Origin: a virus
Virus record (IMG/VR): IMGVR_UViG_3300046000_007076
Span: 1 to 44,190 of that record
Strand: one strand, 5' to 3'
DNA length: 44,190 nucleotides
Positions 1-5,986 of the stretch are shown one piece after another. Numbering within the stretch: position 1 is the stretch's first letter; each line of letters opens with the position of its first letter. Below the pieces are notes generated by a model. The model did not search any database. It saw only the letters and a program-made list of their open reading frames with translations, and had not been told where the DNA came from. Made by a program: the position numbers and the translations under genes.

Positions 1-40
1 TTTCTGCTATAGTTGCTGTGTTTATTTAGTAGTATATTGG

Positions 41-114
41 TGGGCCATAGAGGATTTGAACCCCTAACTTCAAGTTTCGAAGACTTGCACTCTATCCAGT
101 TGAGTTAATGACCC
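41..114 (-). tRNA. tRNA-Arg (anticodon TCG)
   Basis: The minus strand folds as a full cloverleaf. The acceptor stem is GGGTCAT against ATGGCCC, with one G-T pair. The D stem is ACTC/GAGT, the anticodon stem CAAGT/ACTTG encloses CTTCGAA, and the T arm has the TTCAAAT loop. The anticodon TCG reads CGA-type arginine codons. Only one base of a CCA end is encoded. It is the last tRNA of the minus-strand cluster and is separated from the others by an oxygenase-like gene. Confidence 0.92.
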
Positions 115-195
115 GTGATCGCCAAAGCAGATTAACCGTTCCCATTGTCGGCCACGGTCTTTGATTGAACACCCATGCTTGTCACAGCACTTCAT

Positions 196-212
196 CCTCC
201 GACAGTCGGAGG
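196..212. other. Short perfect hairpin in the 115-233 gap
   Basis: CCTCCGA and TCGGAGG form a perfect 7-bp stem with a 3-nt loop, about 20 nt beyond the stop of the upstream oxygenase-like gene and before tRNA-Arg. Neither strand has a U-run after it, so it is not a canonical rho-independent terminator. It could be an mRNA 3' end or a processing signal for tRNA-Arg. Nothing else recognisable lies in 115-233. Confidence 0.45.
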
Positions 213-233
213 ACATTGACACGTTCTTTTATA

Positions 234-737
234 TTACACGAATTTCAAACTTTGTAATACTTGTTCAAATGATAATTCATGCCAAAATAATCTTAATATT
301 TTTCGAGTTGTGTTTGGCGTATACATTTTTACAGAATGAATTGAGTTACCAACATCTAATAAATAGCAATCTCCTTTATTTGCTTTAAAGGAACCTGTCT
401 TTTCTAAATTTTTTTGATTGTAGGATACTAATCCTTTTTTTGAATCCGGTGCTGCATTAAGTTCTTTCCAAAAAAATGTTTCATCTTCATTGGCATCAAA
501 ATAAAAATTAAGAGCAGTTTGCCAAGTATCAGTATGAGGGCCGGCACCAGGGTATGTAATTTCTGTTATGTTTACTCGAGGTGTTACATCAAACTGAATT
601 TGTTTATTTAATATGGCAAACAAATAGTCAGTGTCTAAAATAGTAAATTCTTTGAACCTCGGAAGATCAAACGCATTTACTCCTTTTAATTTAACAAAAT
701 CTAATTCTAAAAAAGATATATTTATTTTTTGAAACAT
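234..737 (-). CDS. 2OG-Fe(II)-oxygenase-like protein (167 aa)
   Basis: Small protein with the facial-triad pattern of a double-stranded beta-helix hydroxylase: H68-x-D70 (PHTD), a distal H134 (NSIHSV) and a following R145 or R149 that could bind the 2-oxoglutarate carboxylate. A weaker paralogue with the same H-x-D...H...R layout is encoded at 12094-12651. The substrate is unknown. The frame is open further upstream, but that part lies inside tRNA-Phe. ATGs occur at 743 and 737; 737 is chosen because a TATAAATA element ends exactly 5 nt before it, as for other genes here. The gene sits between tRNA-Phe and tRNA-Arg and may also be co-transcribed with the tRNAs. Confidence 0.7.
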   Translation of the reverse strand: MFQKINISFLELDFVKLKGVNAFDLPRFKEFTILDTDYLFAILNKQIQFDVTPRVNITEITYPGAGPHTDTWQTALNFYFDANEDETFFWKELNAAPDSKKGLVSYNQKNLEKTGSFKANKGDCYLLDVGNSIHSVKMYTPNTTRKILRLFWHELSFEQVLQSLKFV

Positions 738-742
738 AAGCA

Positions 743-750
743 TATTTATA
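743..750 (-). promoter_or_regulatory. T4-type late promoter element TATAAATA
   Basis: Minus-strand TATAAATA, identical to the T4 late consensus, followed by TGCTT and then the ATG at 737. With T4-like geometry (element at -13 to -6) transcription would begin at the A of the ATG, giving a leaderless mRNA. The assignment rests on motif match and spacing only. Confidence 0.5.
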
Positions 751-758
751 ATGTTCTT

Positions 759-833
759 GGTGCCGCCTCTAGGAATCGAACCTAGTTCCACGATGCTTCA
801 AACCGTTGCTATAACCATATCAGCTAAAGCGGC
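759..833 (-). tRNA. tRNA-Phe (anticodon GAA)
   Basis: The minus strand gives acceptor GCCGCTT, anticodon stem ACGGT/ATCGT around TTGAAGC (anticodon GAA), T arm CTAGG-TTCGATT-CCTAG and an encoded 3' CCA. One acceptor pair is a wobble. Confidence 0.93.
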
Positions 834-839
834 AAATTT

Positions 840-913
840 TGGGGTGAAGTGGGGAATCGAACCCTCCCTAACTGTTTCACAGACAGTTGTGCATCCATTA
901 CACTAACAACACC
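840..913 (-). tRNA. tRNA-His (anticodon GTG), imperfect acceptor stem
   Basis: The anticodon stem ACTGT/ACAGT with loop CTGTGAA is perfect and gives anticodon GTG. An extra 5' G opposite a C fits the G-1 of tRNA-His, and the 3' end reads CCA. The acceptor stem has two T-T oppositions and the T stem is also imperfect. The gene may be divergent or partly degenerate. Its position in an evenly spaced tRNA array supports the call. Confidence 0.75.
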
Positions 914-924
914 ATTGACAAGGG

Positions 925-997
925 CAGGGGTAATTGGATTCGAACCAATGATGACGATTTCAAAGACCGTTGCCTTAGGCCACTAGGCGATACCCCG
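925..997 (-). tRNA. tRNA-Gln (anticodon TTG)
   Basis: The D stem GCCT/AGGC, anticodon stem ACGGT/ATCGT around CTTTGAA (anticodon TTG) and T arm ATTGG-TTCGAAT-CCAAT are all well formed. The discriminator base is G, as usual for tRNA-Gln. The first acceptor position is a C-T non-pair; tRNA-Gln commonly has a weak 1-72 pair. CCA is not encoded. Confidence 0.9.
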
Positions 998-1026
998 ACA
1001 TACTAAAATAAATTTGTGACAAAAGC

Positions 1027-1118
1027 TGGAGGAAGCAGTGGGATTCGAACCCACGGACCCCTTTAAAGGGGTCGTTAGTTTTCAAGACTAAAGCCATAAA
1101 CCACTCGGCCACGCTTCC
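1027..1118 (-). tRNA. tRNA-Ser (anticodon TGA)
   Basis: Class II tRNA with a long variable arm (GACCCC/GGGGTC), as expected for serine. The acceptor GGAAGCG pairs with TGCTTCC, the anticodon stem TTAGT/ACTAA encloses CTTGAAA (anticodon TGA), the T stem is GTGGG/CCCAC, and the 3' CCA is encoded. It is the first tRNA downstream of the hairpin array and sigma70 promoter. Confidence 0.93.
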
Positions 1119-1133
1119 ATTTAACATTTAAAC

Positions 1134-1398
1134 ACACTCTAGGGCGGTGATTTCCAGTCAGCCAAATGTCTGACCTAGAGTGTATTCTAAAGCACACTTT
1201 TACAATATGCTTTAGAATAACGTGATTGCTCACGTTATAATAGGGTTATACCCTATTCAAGAGTCTTACTCTCTGTGTTATCGCCACAGATTTTATGTAT
1301 CTTGTCCGCCTTTTTATAGCAAGTTTCAAGTGCGCTATCTGGGCTACGTTCCCAGTACATTGCTGTATCACAATATTTCAAGAGTGTATTCTACTCTT
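1134..1398 (-). ncRNA. Tandem hairpin array; candidate structured RNA or tRNA-operon leader
   Basis: No plausible gene occupies this stretch. At least seven inverted repeats lie almost end to end: 1134-1143/1174-1183 (10 bp, with an inner GTCAG/CTGAC), 1184-1194/1208-1218 (11 bp), 1219-1225/1230-1236 (7 bp), 1239-1245/1251-1257 (7 bp), 1272-1277/1285-1290 (6 bp), 1316-1320/1334-1338 plus 1339-1343/1351-1355, and 1380-1385/1393-1398. A near-consensus sigma70 promoter reads into it on the minus strand and tRNA-Ser follows. It could be a non-coding RNA, a processed tRNA-precursor leader or a protein-binding region. The repeats are seen directly; RNA function is inferred. Confidence 0.55.
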
Positions 1399-1416
1399 TT
1401 TCTCAAATCTTGTCAA
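1388..1416 (-). promoter_or_regulatory. Sigma70-type promoter for the hairpin/tRNA unit
   Basis: On the minus strand TTGACA (1411-1416) is followed after exactly 17 nt by TAGAAT (1388-1393), one mismatch from TATAAT. The predicted start is near 1380. It lies just after the terminator at 1438-1472, so the tRNA/hairpin unit has its own host-polymerase promoter insulated from upstream transcription. Confidence 0.75.
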
Positions 1417-1437
1417 GTAATTTCTTTCTCTTAAAGC

Positions 1438-1472
1438 AAAAAACCCCGAGACTGTTAAGTTTCTCGGGGGTT
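1438..1472 (-). terminator. Strong rho-independent terminator
   Basis: On the minus strand a GC-rich stem of about 10 bp (AACCCCCGAGA against TCTCGGGGTT, one bulged base, 10-nt loop) is followed directly by six T. It ends minus-strand transcription coming from the metabolic island and the small ORF at 1501-1635. Confidence 0.9.
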
Positions 1473-1500
1473 AGATAAAGTTCTTTATGATACTAACTTG

Positions 1501-1635
1501 TTACCTAATCCCCGGGCTAGTTTGTAACTCATTTATTCCGCGAATGCTTGTTGGATATGCTGGCGCAAAGGAGTTGCCGGCTATTGATTGCCAGAGTTCC
1601 ATATGTTTCCGCAAGTTACGATTGATATTCATCAT
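1501..1635 (-). CDS. Small unrecognised ORF at the end of the island (44 aa)
   Basis: An ATG-ATG start at 1635 opens a 44-residue frame ending in TAA about 30 nt before the terminator. The product starts MMNINRNLRKHMELW, a basic amphipathic stretch, and ends TSPGIR with Ser, Pro, Gly and Asn enriched in the second half. A CTAAATA element lies 7 nt upstream of the first ATG. No family is recognised. It could be a minor phage peptide or, more speculatively, a substrate peptide for the neighbouring enzymes. A chance ORF cannot be excluded. Confidence 0.45.
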   Translation of the reverse strand: MMNINRNLRKHMELWQSIAGNSFAPAYPTSIRGINELQTSPGIR

Positions 1636-1669
1636 AGTAAGTTATTTAGTCCTAGTTTAAAAATATGTA

Positions 1670-2335
1670 TTAATTGATGTCAAATAAGTTATGATGGGCT
1701 ACAAATTCGCTAACAACGGTAATAACCTCATCATAATTTGTTACTACACTTTTATAATCAATGTCCATTGGCACTAGATCAATGTCACTTCCCAATTCTA
1801 ATTTAAGTATTAAATTAGCCACATTGTCGTACTCATAATCATATACTTGGGTAGAAGTAGTAACAGCAGAAAGTATATACTGTTTAATTTTGTTATACGA
1901 TAGATATCCATTTAATAAATGATGTATCTTACTATGCGATATAGTATACGGTTCAGCGACAACCTTCTGATTCTTTTTTCTATGCCAAGTGGTACTGTCG
2001 TCGGGATCCATATACGCATAACTTAGTATGGCATCTATATAATTGATTCTAGTTAAGAAAATTATGGTGTCAAACGATTGATAGTTTATTGTTTTATACA
2101 ACTCAGTTATAGCATTACTATTGGAGTCAAAAAAATCATTACCATTAAGCTTAACGCACATACTATCGCTTTCATTGATGACTGCTATCAACGGCGGATA
2201 TTCATTAAAATTCTTATTTTTGATTCTGTTTTTTGTTATGGTGTCACCAAACGGGCGTAAATTGAATTTTTTACAGCACAAATCGTGTATCATTGTGCTT
2301 TTACTCCTAGGAGTATAAAATATTAATATTTTCAT
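1670..2335 (-). CDS. Sulfotransferase-like P-loop protein (221 aa)
   Basis: The N-terminus, a hydrophobic beta strand running into TPRSKSTMI (residues about 8-16), resembles the PAPS 5'-phosphosulfate loop of the sulfotransferase fold (typical PRSGSTLL). A later strand (TIIFLTR, about residues 90-96) fits the position of the 3'-phosphate-binding region. It is shorter than most sulfotransferases and the substitution of Lys for Gly in the loop is unusual, so catalysis is uncertain. It starts 4 nt after the P450 stop and is probably co-transcribed with it. If active it would sulfate a hydroxyl or amine, possibly on the island product. Confidence 0.5.
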   Translation of the reverse strand: MKILIFYTPRSKSTMIHDLCCKKFNLRPFGDTITKNRIKNKNFNEYPPLIAVINESDSMCVKLNGNDFFDSNSNAITELYKTINYQSFDTIIFLTRINYIDAILSYAYMDPDDSTTWHRKKNQKVVAEPYTISHSKIHHLLNGYLSYNKIKQYILSAVTTSTQVYDYEYDNVANLILKLELGSDIDLVPMDIDYKSVVTNYDEVITVVSEFVAHHNLFDIN

Positions 2336-2338
2336 CCC

Positions 2339-3478
2339 CTAAATAGTTTCCACCATCAGATTAGTTACAGAGTCTTGATTACCGGAAGAGGTAATCTGAA
2401 AGACGAATCCTGAGGGGTCTGGCGTTATTTTATATTTACCTAATGTACCTAGTAACAACTCGACCCATACTTGAAGTACCTTCTTACTAATAACGGATGC
2501 AATACAGGCGTGCATTCCATATCCAAACGCAAGGCTTCCTGCATTTTCGCGTTCTGGTAAGAATTTATCTGGGTCAGCAAACATATTAGGATCTCTGTTT
2601 GCTGCCTCTAGAGACAAAATAACCTTATCGCCCAATTTCAAGGATACATTATGCATACTAATATCTCTTGTTACCGTTCTAACTTTTCTACCTGATGAAG
2701 AATTGTACCTCAATGATTCGTTAATCAGCCCGGGAATCAATGATCTATCTTGATTTAATGTCTCAAATAGATCCTCCCTATATAGGTCTACTGCTAAAAA
2801 TCCCAGAGCGCCAGACAATGATCCAACTCCAGAAATAGTTGGACCGGTAAATAATGAAATCAATGTGTCGTCTTTACTATGTGTTATGAATTCATGGTAT
2901 ATTCCAGGACCAACTGACGGTACTTTATTTTTAAGCAAACTAACTATTAACTTAGTAAATTCAGTATAGTATGACTGATCTACATTGTGTGCCACAGATT
3001 GGCTAGCATGCCGTAATATGCCAAGTACTAATCTATGAACTTCTTTTTTGCAATGCGGTAAATTCAGAATTTCTGTACTGACCCAAGCACTAGCCTCTTC
3101 TACTAAACTTGACAAGTTAAAAACTGAATTATTAACAGCCAACAACTCTGTTGACCTTTCTACAAAACAATTGACTATTCGTTGAATGTTCTCTTTGCTA
3201 TATGCTTCTTTAACTATGTTTTTGAGGATACTATGCATTGGATCATCAGACGCCCCAAGTGTTCTATTGAACCGATGTGGGGATTCTTGAATAAGATTTC
3301 CGCGACCGGAGGAAAAAATATCGTGATTTTTTAATGCGTATTTTACGTCATCGTATCGGGTAAATACATATCCATTATATTTTTCACAATAATATGCAGT
3401 GTCCATTACCTGCATTTTTTTATACATCTCAAATTTATATGAGAGCCAATCACTTGACAGGGGATTAAAAAGTTCCAT
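2339..3478 (-). CDS. Cytochrome P450 (379 aa)
   Basis: A soluble bacterial-type P450 of normal length. Visible signatures are the C-helix region around D79-P80-x-H82, the K-helix ExxR at 254-257 (ESLR), the segment ANRDPNMFADPDKF, and the heme loop FGYGMHAC with thiolate Cys325. It should mono-oxygenate or otherwise oxidise a small or acyl substrate using host redox partners; no ferredoxin or reductase gene is in the window. The I-helix (about 212-233) is Gly/Ser-rich and lacks the usual acid-Thr pair. ATGs at 3493 and 3478 are both possible; 3478 has GAGG 9 nt upstream and gives the usual family N-terminus. P450 genes are rare in phages. Confidence 0.93.
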   Translation of the reverse strand: MELFNPLSSDWLSYKFEMYKKMQVMDTAYYCEKYNGYVFTRYDDVKYALKNHDIFSSGRGNLIQESPHRFNRTLGASDDPMHSILKNIVKEAYSKENIQRIVNCFVERSTELLAVNNSVFNLSSLVEEASAWVSTEILNLPHCKKEVHRLVLGILRHASQSVAHNVDQSYYTEFTKLIVSLLKNKVPSVGPGIYHEFITHSKDDTLISLFTGPTISGVGSLSGALGFLAVDLYREDLFETLNQDRSLIPGLINESLRYNSSSGRKVRTVTRDISMHNVSLKLGDKVILSLEAANRDPNMFADPDKFLPERENAGSLAFGYGMHACIASVISKKVLQVWVELLLGTLGKYKITPDPSGFVFQITSSGNQDSVTNLMVETI

Positions 3479-3514
3479 TATTATGATCCTCATTATGAGG
3501 AGCTCCAAGATGTG

Positions 3515-3829
3515 TTACAGGGCGGCTCTTACTTCTGAGAACGTCACCCCGTTTGCAACATTATATGCATCGCGAATAGCCCAATAGTTACTAACTACCG
3601 GATCTGCATACACGTCATTACAAGTCTCTTCACTATCCCAAATAAATGTAGTTGTCATGGTCAACTGGTCATCTGAATGTTCTTGTACCAATAACAATAA
3701 TTTATCAGTGTGTCTGTAGGTTTCAACCCAATATGTCATAAAATGATTTGAAACGTCATCAATATCACTTACTTTAAAAAATTCTATATCAAGCGACGGT
3801 CTTGCTGCGGTTCTTATAATCTGATACAT
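3515..3829 (-). CDS. Small protein, paralogue of the 4480-4782 product (104 aa)
   Basis: Shares with its paralogue the start MYxxx...RPS, the signature SxDxLTxT and a following Trp-x-Ser. The alternation of strands and helices and the size suggest a dimeric alpha-beta barrel, as in antibiotic-biosynthesis-monooxygenase-like or EthD-like proteins, but no catalytic residue confirms it. The ATG at 3829 has AGGA upstream and a late-type element 24 nt before it. It heads a likely operon with the P450 and the sulfotransferase-like gene. Confidence 0.6.
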   Translation of the reverse strand: MYQIIRTAARPSLDIEFFKVSDIDDVSNHFMTYWVETYRHTDKLLLLVQEHSDDQLTMTTTFIWDSEETCNDVYADPVVSNYWAIRDAYNVANGVTFSEVRAAL

Positions 3830-3853
3830 ATTTTTTCCTATAAAGTTATAATA

Positions 3854-3860
3854 TATTTAT
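3854..3860 (-). promoter_or_regulatory. Late-type promoter element ATAAATA
   Basis: Minus-strand GATAAATA lies 24 nt before the ATG at 3829. This spacing leaves room for a short leader with an AGGA Shine-Dalgarno, unlike the leaderless arrangement of neighbouring island genes. Confidence 0.5.
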
Positions 3861-3868
3861 CTTTAAAA

Positions 3869-4453
3869 TTAGAGATTTATAAATGCATCAGACACATCAG
3901 CATACTTATCCGGAATAATTACTGCATCTGGTTTGTGTGTTTTAATCAGACTTGTTTGAATAGGACCCTGTAACTCCCCTTTCCATTGAATGGCAGCTGA
4001 AGTCATTTCATCAACGTTATGCCATTTTTCAAATGAAAGAATACAAAATCCATTTCCTAATAAACTACCGGTTTCTCCACCGTGATATTCACCTGATAGT
4101 ATTTTCGTAGAGGTATCTCCCCATGTCCTTGAAGTATTGTTTGGTTGGCGTGGTGATAAGCTGCCTCCACCTAAATCCATAGTTATGACTTCCATTCTAG
4201 GATGCGAATGGTTACGTATATACATTTGAGGATATACTAAGTATAATTCAACTTGGTATGCCCCGTGTCTGAACAAACAAATAGCAACGGCATCATCACT
4301 ACGCACCACTTCAGCGTTCCAAGGAATCATCATGGGAATTTTAGACTCCATATACCAATTTACAAAATCCTCTAATGTTTCCCAGTCAGATGGTATTTGT
4401 AAGTCTTTAAAAAAAACAGAGGAATCAAACTGTTTCCAAATTGGAGAATTCAT
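3869..4453 (-). CDS. Cupin-like protein (about 194 aa)
   Basis: The central part has a cupin-type metal motif NHSHPRMEV (two His and a Glu, residues about 80-88 from this start) followed by a Gly-rich turn, and a later strand with FEKWHNV that could supply the third His. The fold is probably a single beta-barrel binding a divalent metal. No specific enzyme is recognisable; a hydroxylase, isomerase or binding protein are all possible. ATGs occur at 4459 and 4453; 4453 is preferred because an ATAAATA element abuts the first ATG and lies 6 nt before the second. Confidence 0.55.
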   Translation of the reverse strand: MNSPIWKQFDSSVFFKDLQIPSDWETLEDFVNWYMESKIPMMIPWNAEVVRSDDAVAICLFRHGAYQVELYLVYPQMYIRNHSHPRMEVITMDLGGGSLSPRQPNNTSRTWGDTSTKILSGEYHGGETGSLLGNGFCILSFEKWHNVDEMTSAAIQWKGELQGPIQTSLIKTHKPDAVIIPDKYADVSDAFINL

Positions 4454-4459
4454 TGACAT

Positions 4460-4466
4460 TATTTAT
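4460..4466 (-). promoter_or_regulatory. Late-type promoter element ATAAATA
   Basis: Minus-strand AATAAATA ends 6 nt before the ATG at 4453, predicting an mRNA with essentially no leader for the cupin-like gene. Confidence 0.45.
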
Positions 4467-4479
4467 TTGCTTTCTTCTA

Positions 4480-4782
4480 CTATAATAATATGCGTGATAT
4501 AATATTATTTTCACGATTATATATTCTATTTGGAATTATCTGGGTGTCATAACAAAATGAGTCTGTCGAAAACTGTAAGAATCCTGCACGCGAAATCCAT
4601 GTCATCTTATTAGTTAACGTTAACCGATCTTCTGAATAAGTTACCACTGATAGTATGAAGATACCAGTAGTAATATAGGTGTCATTGAAGTATTTCCTAT
4701 AGGCAGATGACGCTGGATTCCTTTCAGCATAAAAAGGAATCGTTACTGATGGTCTTGTTTCTTCCTTAAAAAATATGTACAC
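4480..4782 (-). CDS. Small protein, paralogue of the 3515-3829 product (100 aa)
   Basis: Starts at GTG 4782; this start lines up with the paralogue (MYIFF...TRPSVTIPFY against MYQII...RPSLDIEFF), which supports it. The shared signature SEDRLTLT and a downstream Trp are conserved. The C-terminal third has diverged and lacks the second conserved segment of the paralogue. Function unknown. A CTAAATA element ends 4 nt before the GTG. The pair flanks the cupin-like gene, suggesting a local duplication. Confidence 0.55.
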   Translation of the reverse strand: MYIFFKEETRPSVTIPFYAERNPASSAYRKYFNDTYITTGIFILSVVTYSEDRLTLTNKMTWISRAGFLQFSTDSFCYDTQIIPNRIYNRENNIISRILL

Positions 4783-4786
4783 GTGT

Positions 4787-4793
4787 TATTTAG
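4787..4793 (-). promoter_or_regulatory. Late-type promoter element CTAAATA
   Basis: Minus-strand ACTAAATA ends 4 nt before the GTG start at 4782. The same GGACTAAATAAC core precedes the small ORF starting at 1635. Confidence 0.45.
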
Positions 4794-4810
4794 TCCGTAT
4801 ATACGTTCAT

Positions 4811-5980
4811 TTAATTAATAGGGTGCCATACTGTTTTGCAAACATTTAGTGTATCATTGTTTCTCATAAATCGCATATCAATTTGATCTAGATAGCTTTT
4901 CCAATGATATTCCCAAGCTTGCTGTACTCGATCAAACCCGGGAACTTTGGATAGTATATTATCCCACGCCCTCATTCCCATTTTAAATCCATCCAGTACT
5001 GCGAAGGGTTTATCTGCTTGGAATCTGTTGAAATCCCAATAAGGATAACATACTAATTTTGCTATTTCTGCAAGCTGAGAATATTCAAGATAGTGTTTTT
5101 CATAACTTTTAGTAGTTATTGGTAAACTCGGTAGAGCCTGAATTCTCTCCGACATGGCTTGTACTAAGTATGTTTTACTGGTATTAATTTCAAAATATCT
5201 TTTCATAGCCCGAGCTTGTGCGTGGGCAATCTCCGGGAAGTCGGGGCTCCAATAAAAATACTCAGTACCGTGTGGATTATCAGGGTTAGGTTGTGCCATG
5301 CAAGCGGTATCAATAAAGTAAAAGAACCATTGATTACCTTTTTTAACTATACTAGGTTTGTCTACGCCAAATATGCTTGCTACTTTTTTACCGTGTAATG
5401 CTAACTTGCCCTCAGTCGGACTAAAGGTGGTCTGTTTCTGCGACCTAGCAATGCTAGGAAGATTACTAACATCATTGGTAAAGATGTCATCATTGTAAAA
5501 TTGCTCATTAAGTGTGTTTGTCCAATCACCTATTTCAATCTTAATTTCAGGATTCTTATTACCGATCCATTCTAAATCTTTTTTTATTACTAAATCCCAT
5601 TCTGAATGGAAATTGGCATTTGTTCTATCTATGGCATTGGGAGTATAAATTCCCTTATCCATTAGTCTCTCAGGCCATTGAATGTACAGATGATCTAGCG
5701 GTATACGGTTCTCTAAGAACGTCATTAATATGTTGTGGCTGTCACTTCCGCCACTATAATTAAGAATTAAATAATCATTGGTATCTCGCAGTTGCTGTGC
5801 TCTAATTCTATACAGTTCTTTTAATGATACGGTGTGAAAGTTAATATTACTAGGTTCTGCAAAGATTTCATCAAAAAAAACCCACTGTAAGCTAGTTTTG
5901 GTTCTACTAGCCTCAAGAATAGCTCGTAGTTTATTGGCGATAACTACTCCATTAACAACATAATGTCCATTTAATCTCAT
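4811..5980 (-). CDS. PP-loop ATPase, asparagine-synthase-like fold (389 aa)
   Basis: N-type ATP pyrophosphatase signature NYSGGSDSHN (SGGSDS at 76-81), which binds ATP and activates a carbonyl as an acyl-adenylate or similar. The larger C-terminal part has no glutaminase or tRNA-binding domain that I recognise. Unlike AsnB there is no N-terminal glutamine amidotransferase domain, so ammonia or another amine would be the nucleophile. The start is 6 nt after the stop of the next PP-loop gene, with GAGG inside the end of that gene, indicating coupling. It is the most divergent of the three PP-loop proteins in the island. Substrate unknown. Confidence 0.75.
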   Translation of the reverse strand: MRLNGHYVVNGVVIANKLRAILEASRTKTSLQWVFFDEIFAEPSNINFHTVSLKELYRIRAQQLRDTNDYLILNYSGGSDSHNILMTFLENRIPLDHLYIQWPERLMDKGIYTPNAIDRTNANFHSEWDLVIKKDLEWIGNKNPEIKIEIGDWTNTLNEQFYNDDIFTNDVSNLPSIARSQKQTTFSPTEGKLALHGKKVASIFGVDKPSIVKKGNQWFFYFIDTACMAQPNPDNPHGTEYFYWSPDFPEIAHAQARAMKRYFEINTSKTYLVQAMSERIQALPSLPITTKSYEKHYLEYSQLAEIAKLVCYPYWDFNRFQADKPFAVLDGFKMGMRAWDNILSKVPGFDRVQQAWEYHWKSYLDQIDMRFMRNNDTLNVCKTVWHPIN

Positions 5981-5986
5981 TCTTCA

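Noticed and set aside
115-195. A sixth tRNA between tRNA-Arg and the hairpin
   Set aside because: A weak stem (TGCT/AGCA) is present, but no anticodon loop of 7 nt with matching T and acceptor arms can be built.
1222-1434. A 70-codon plus-strand frame across the hairpin array
   Set aside because: The composition follows the inverted repeats, there is no ribosome-binding site, and the minus-strand promoter reads the other way.
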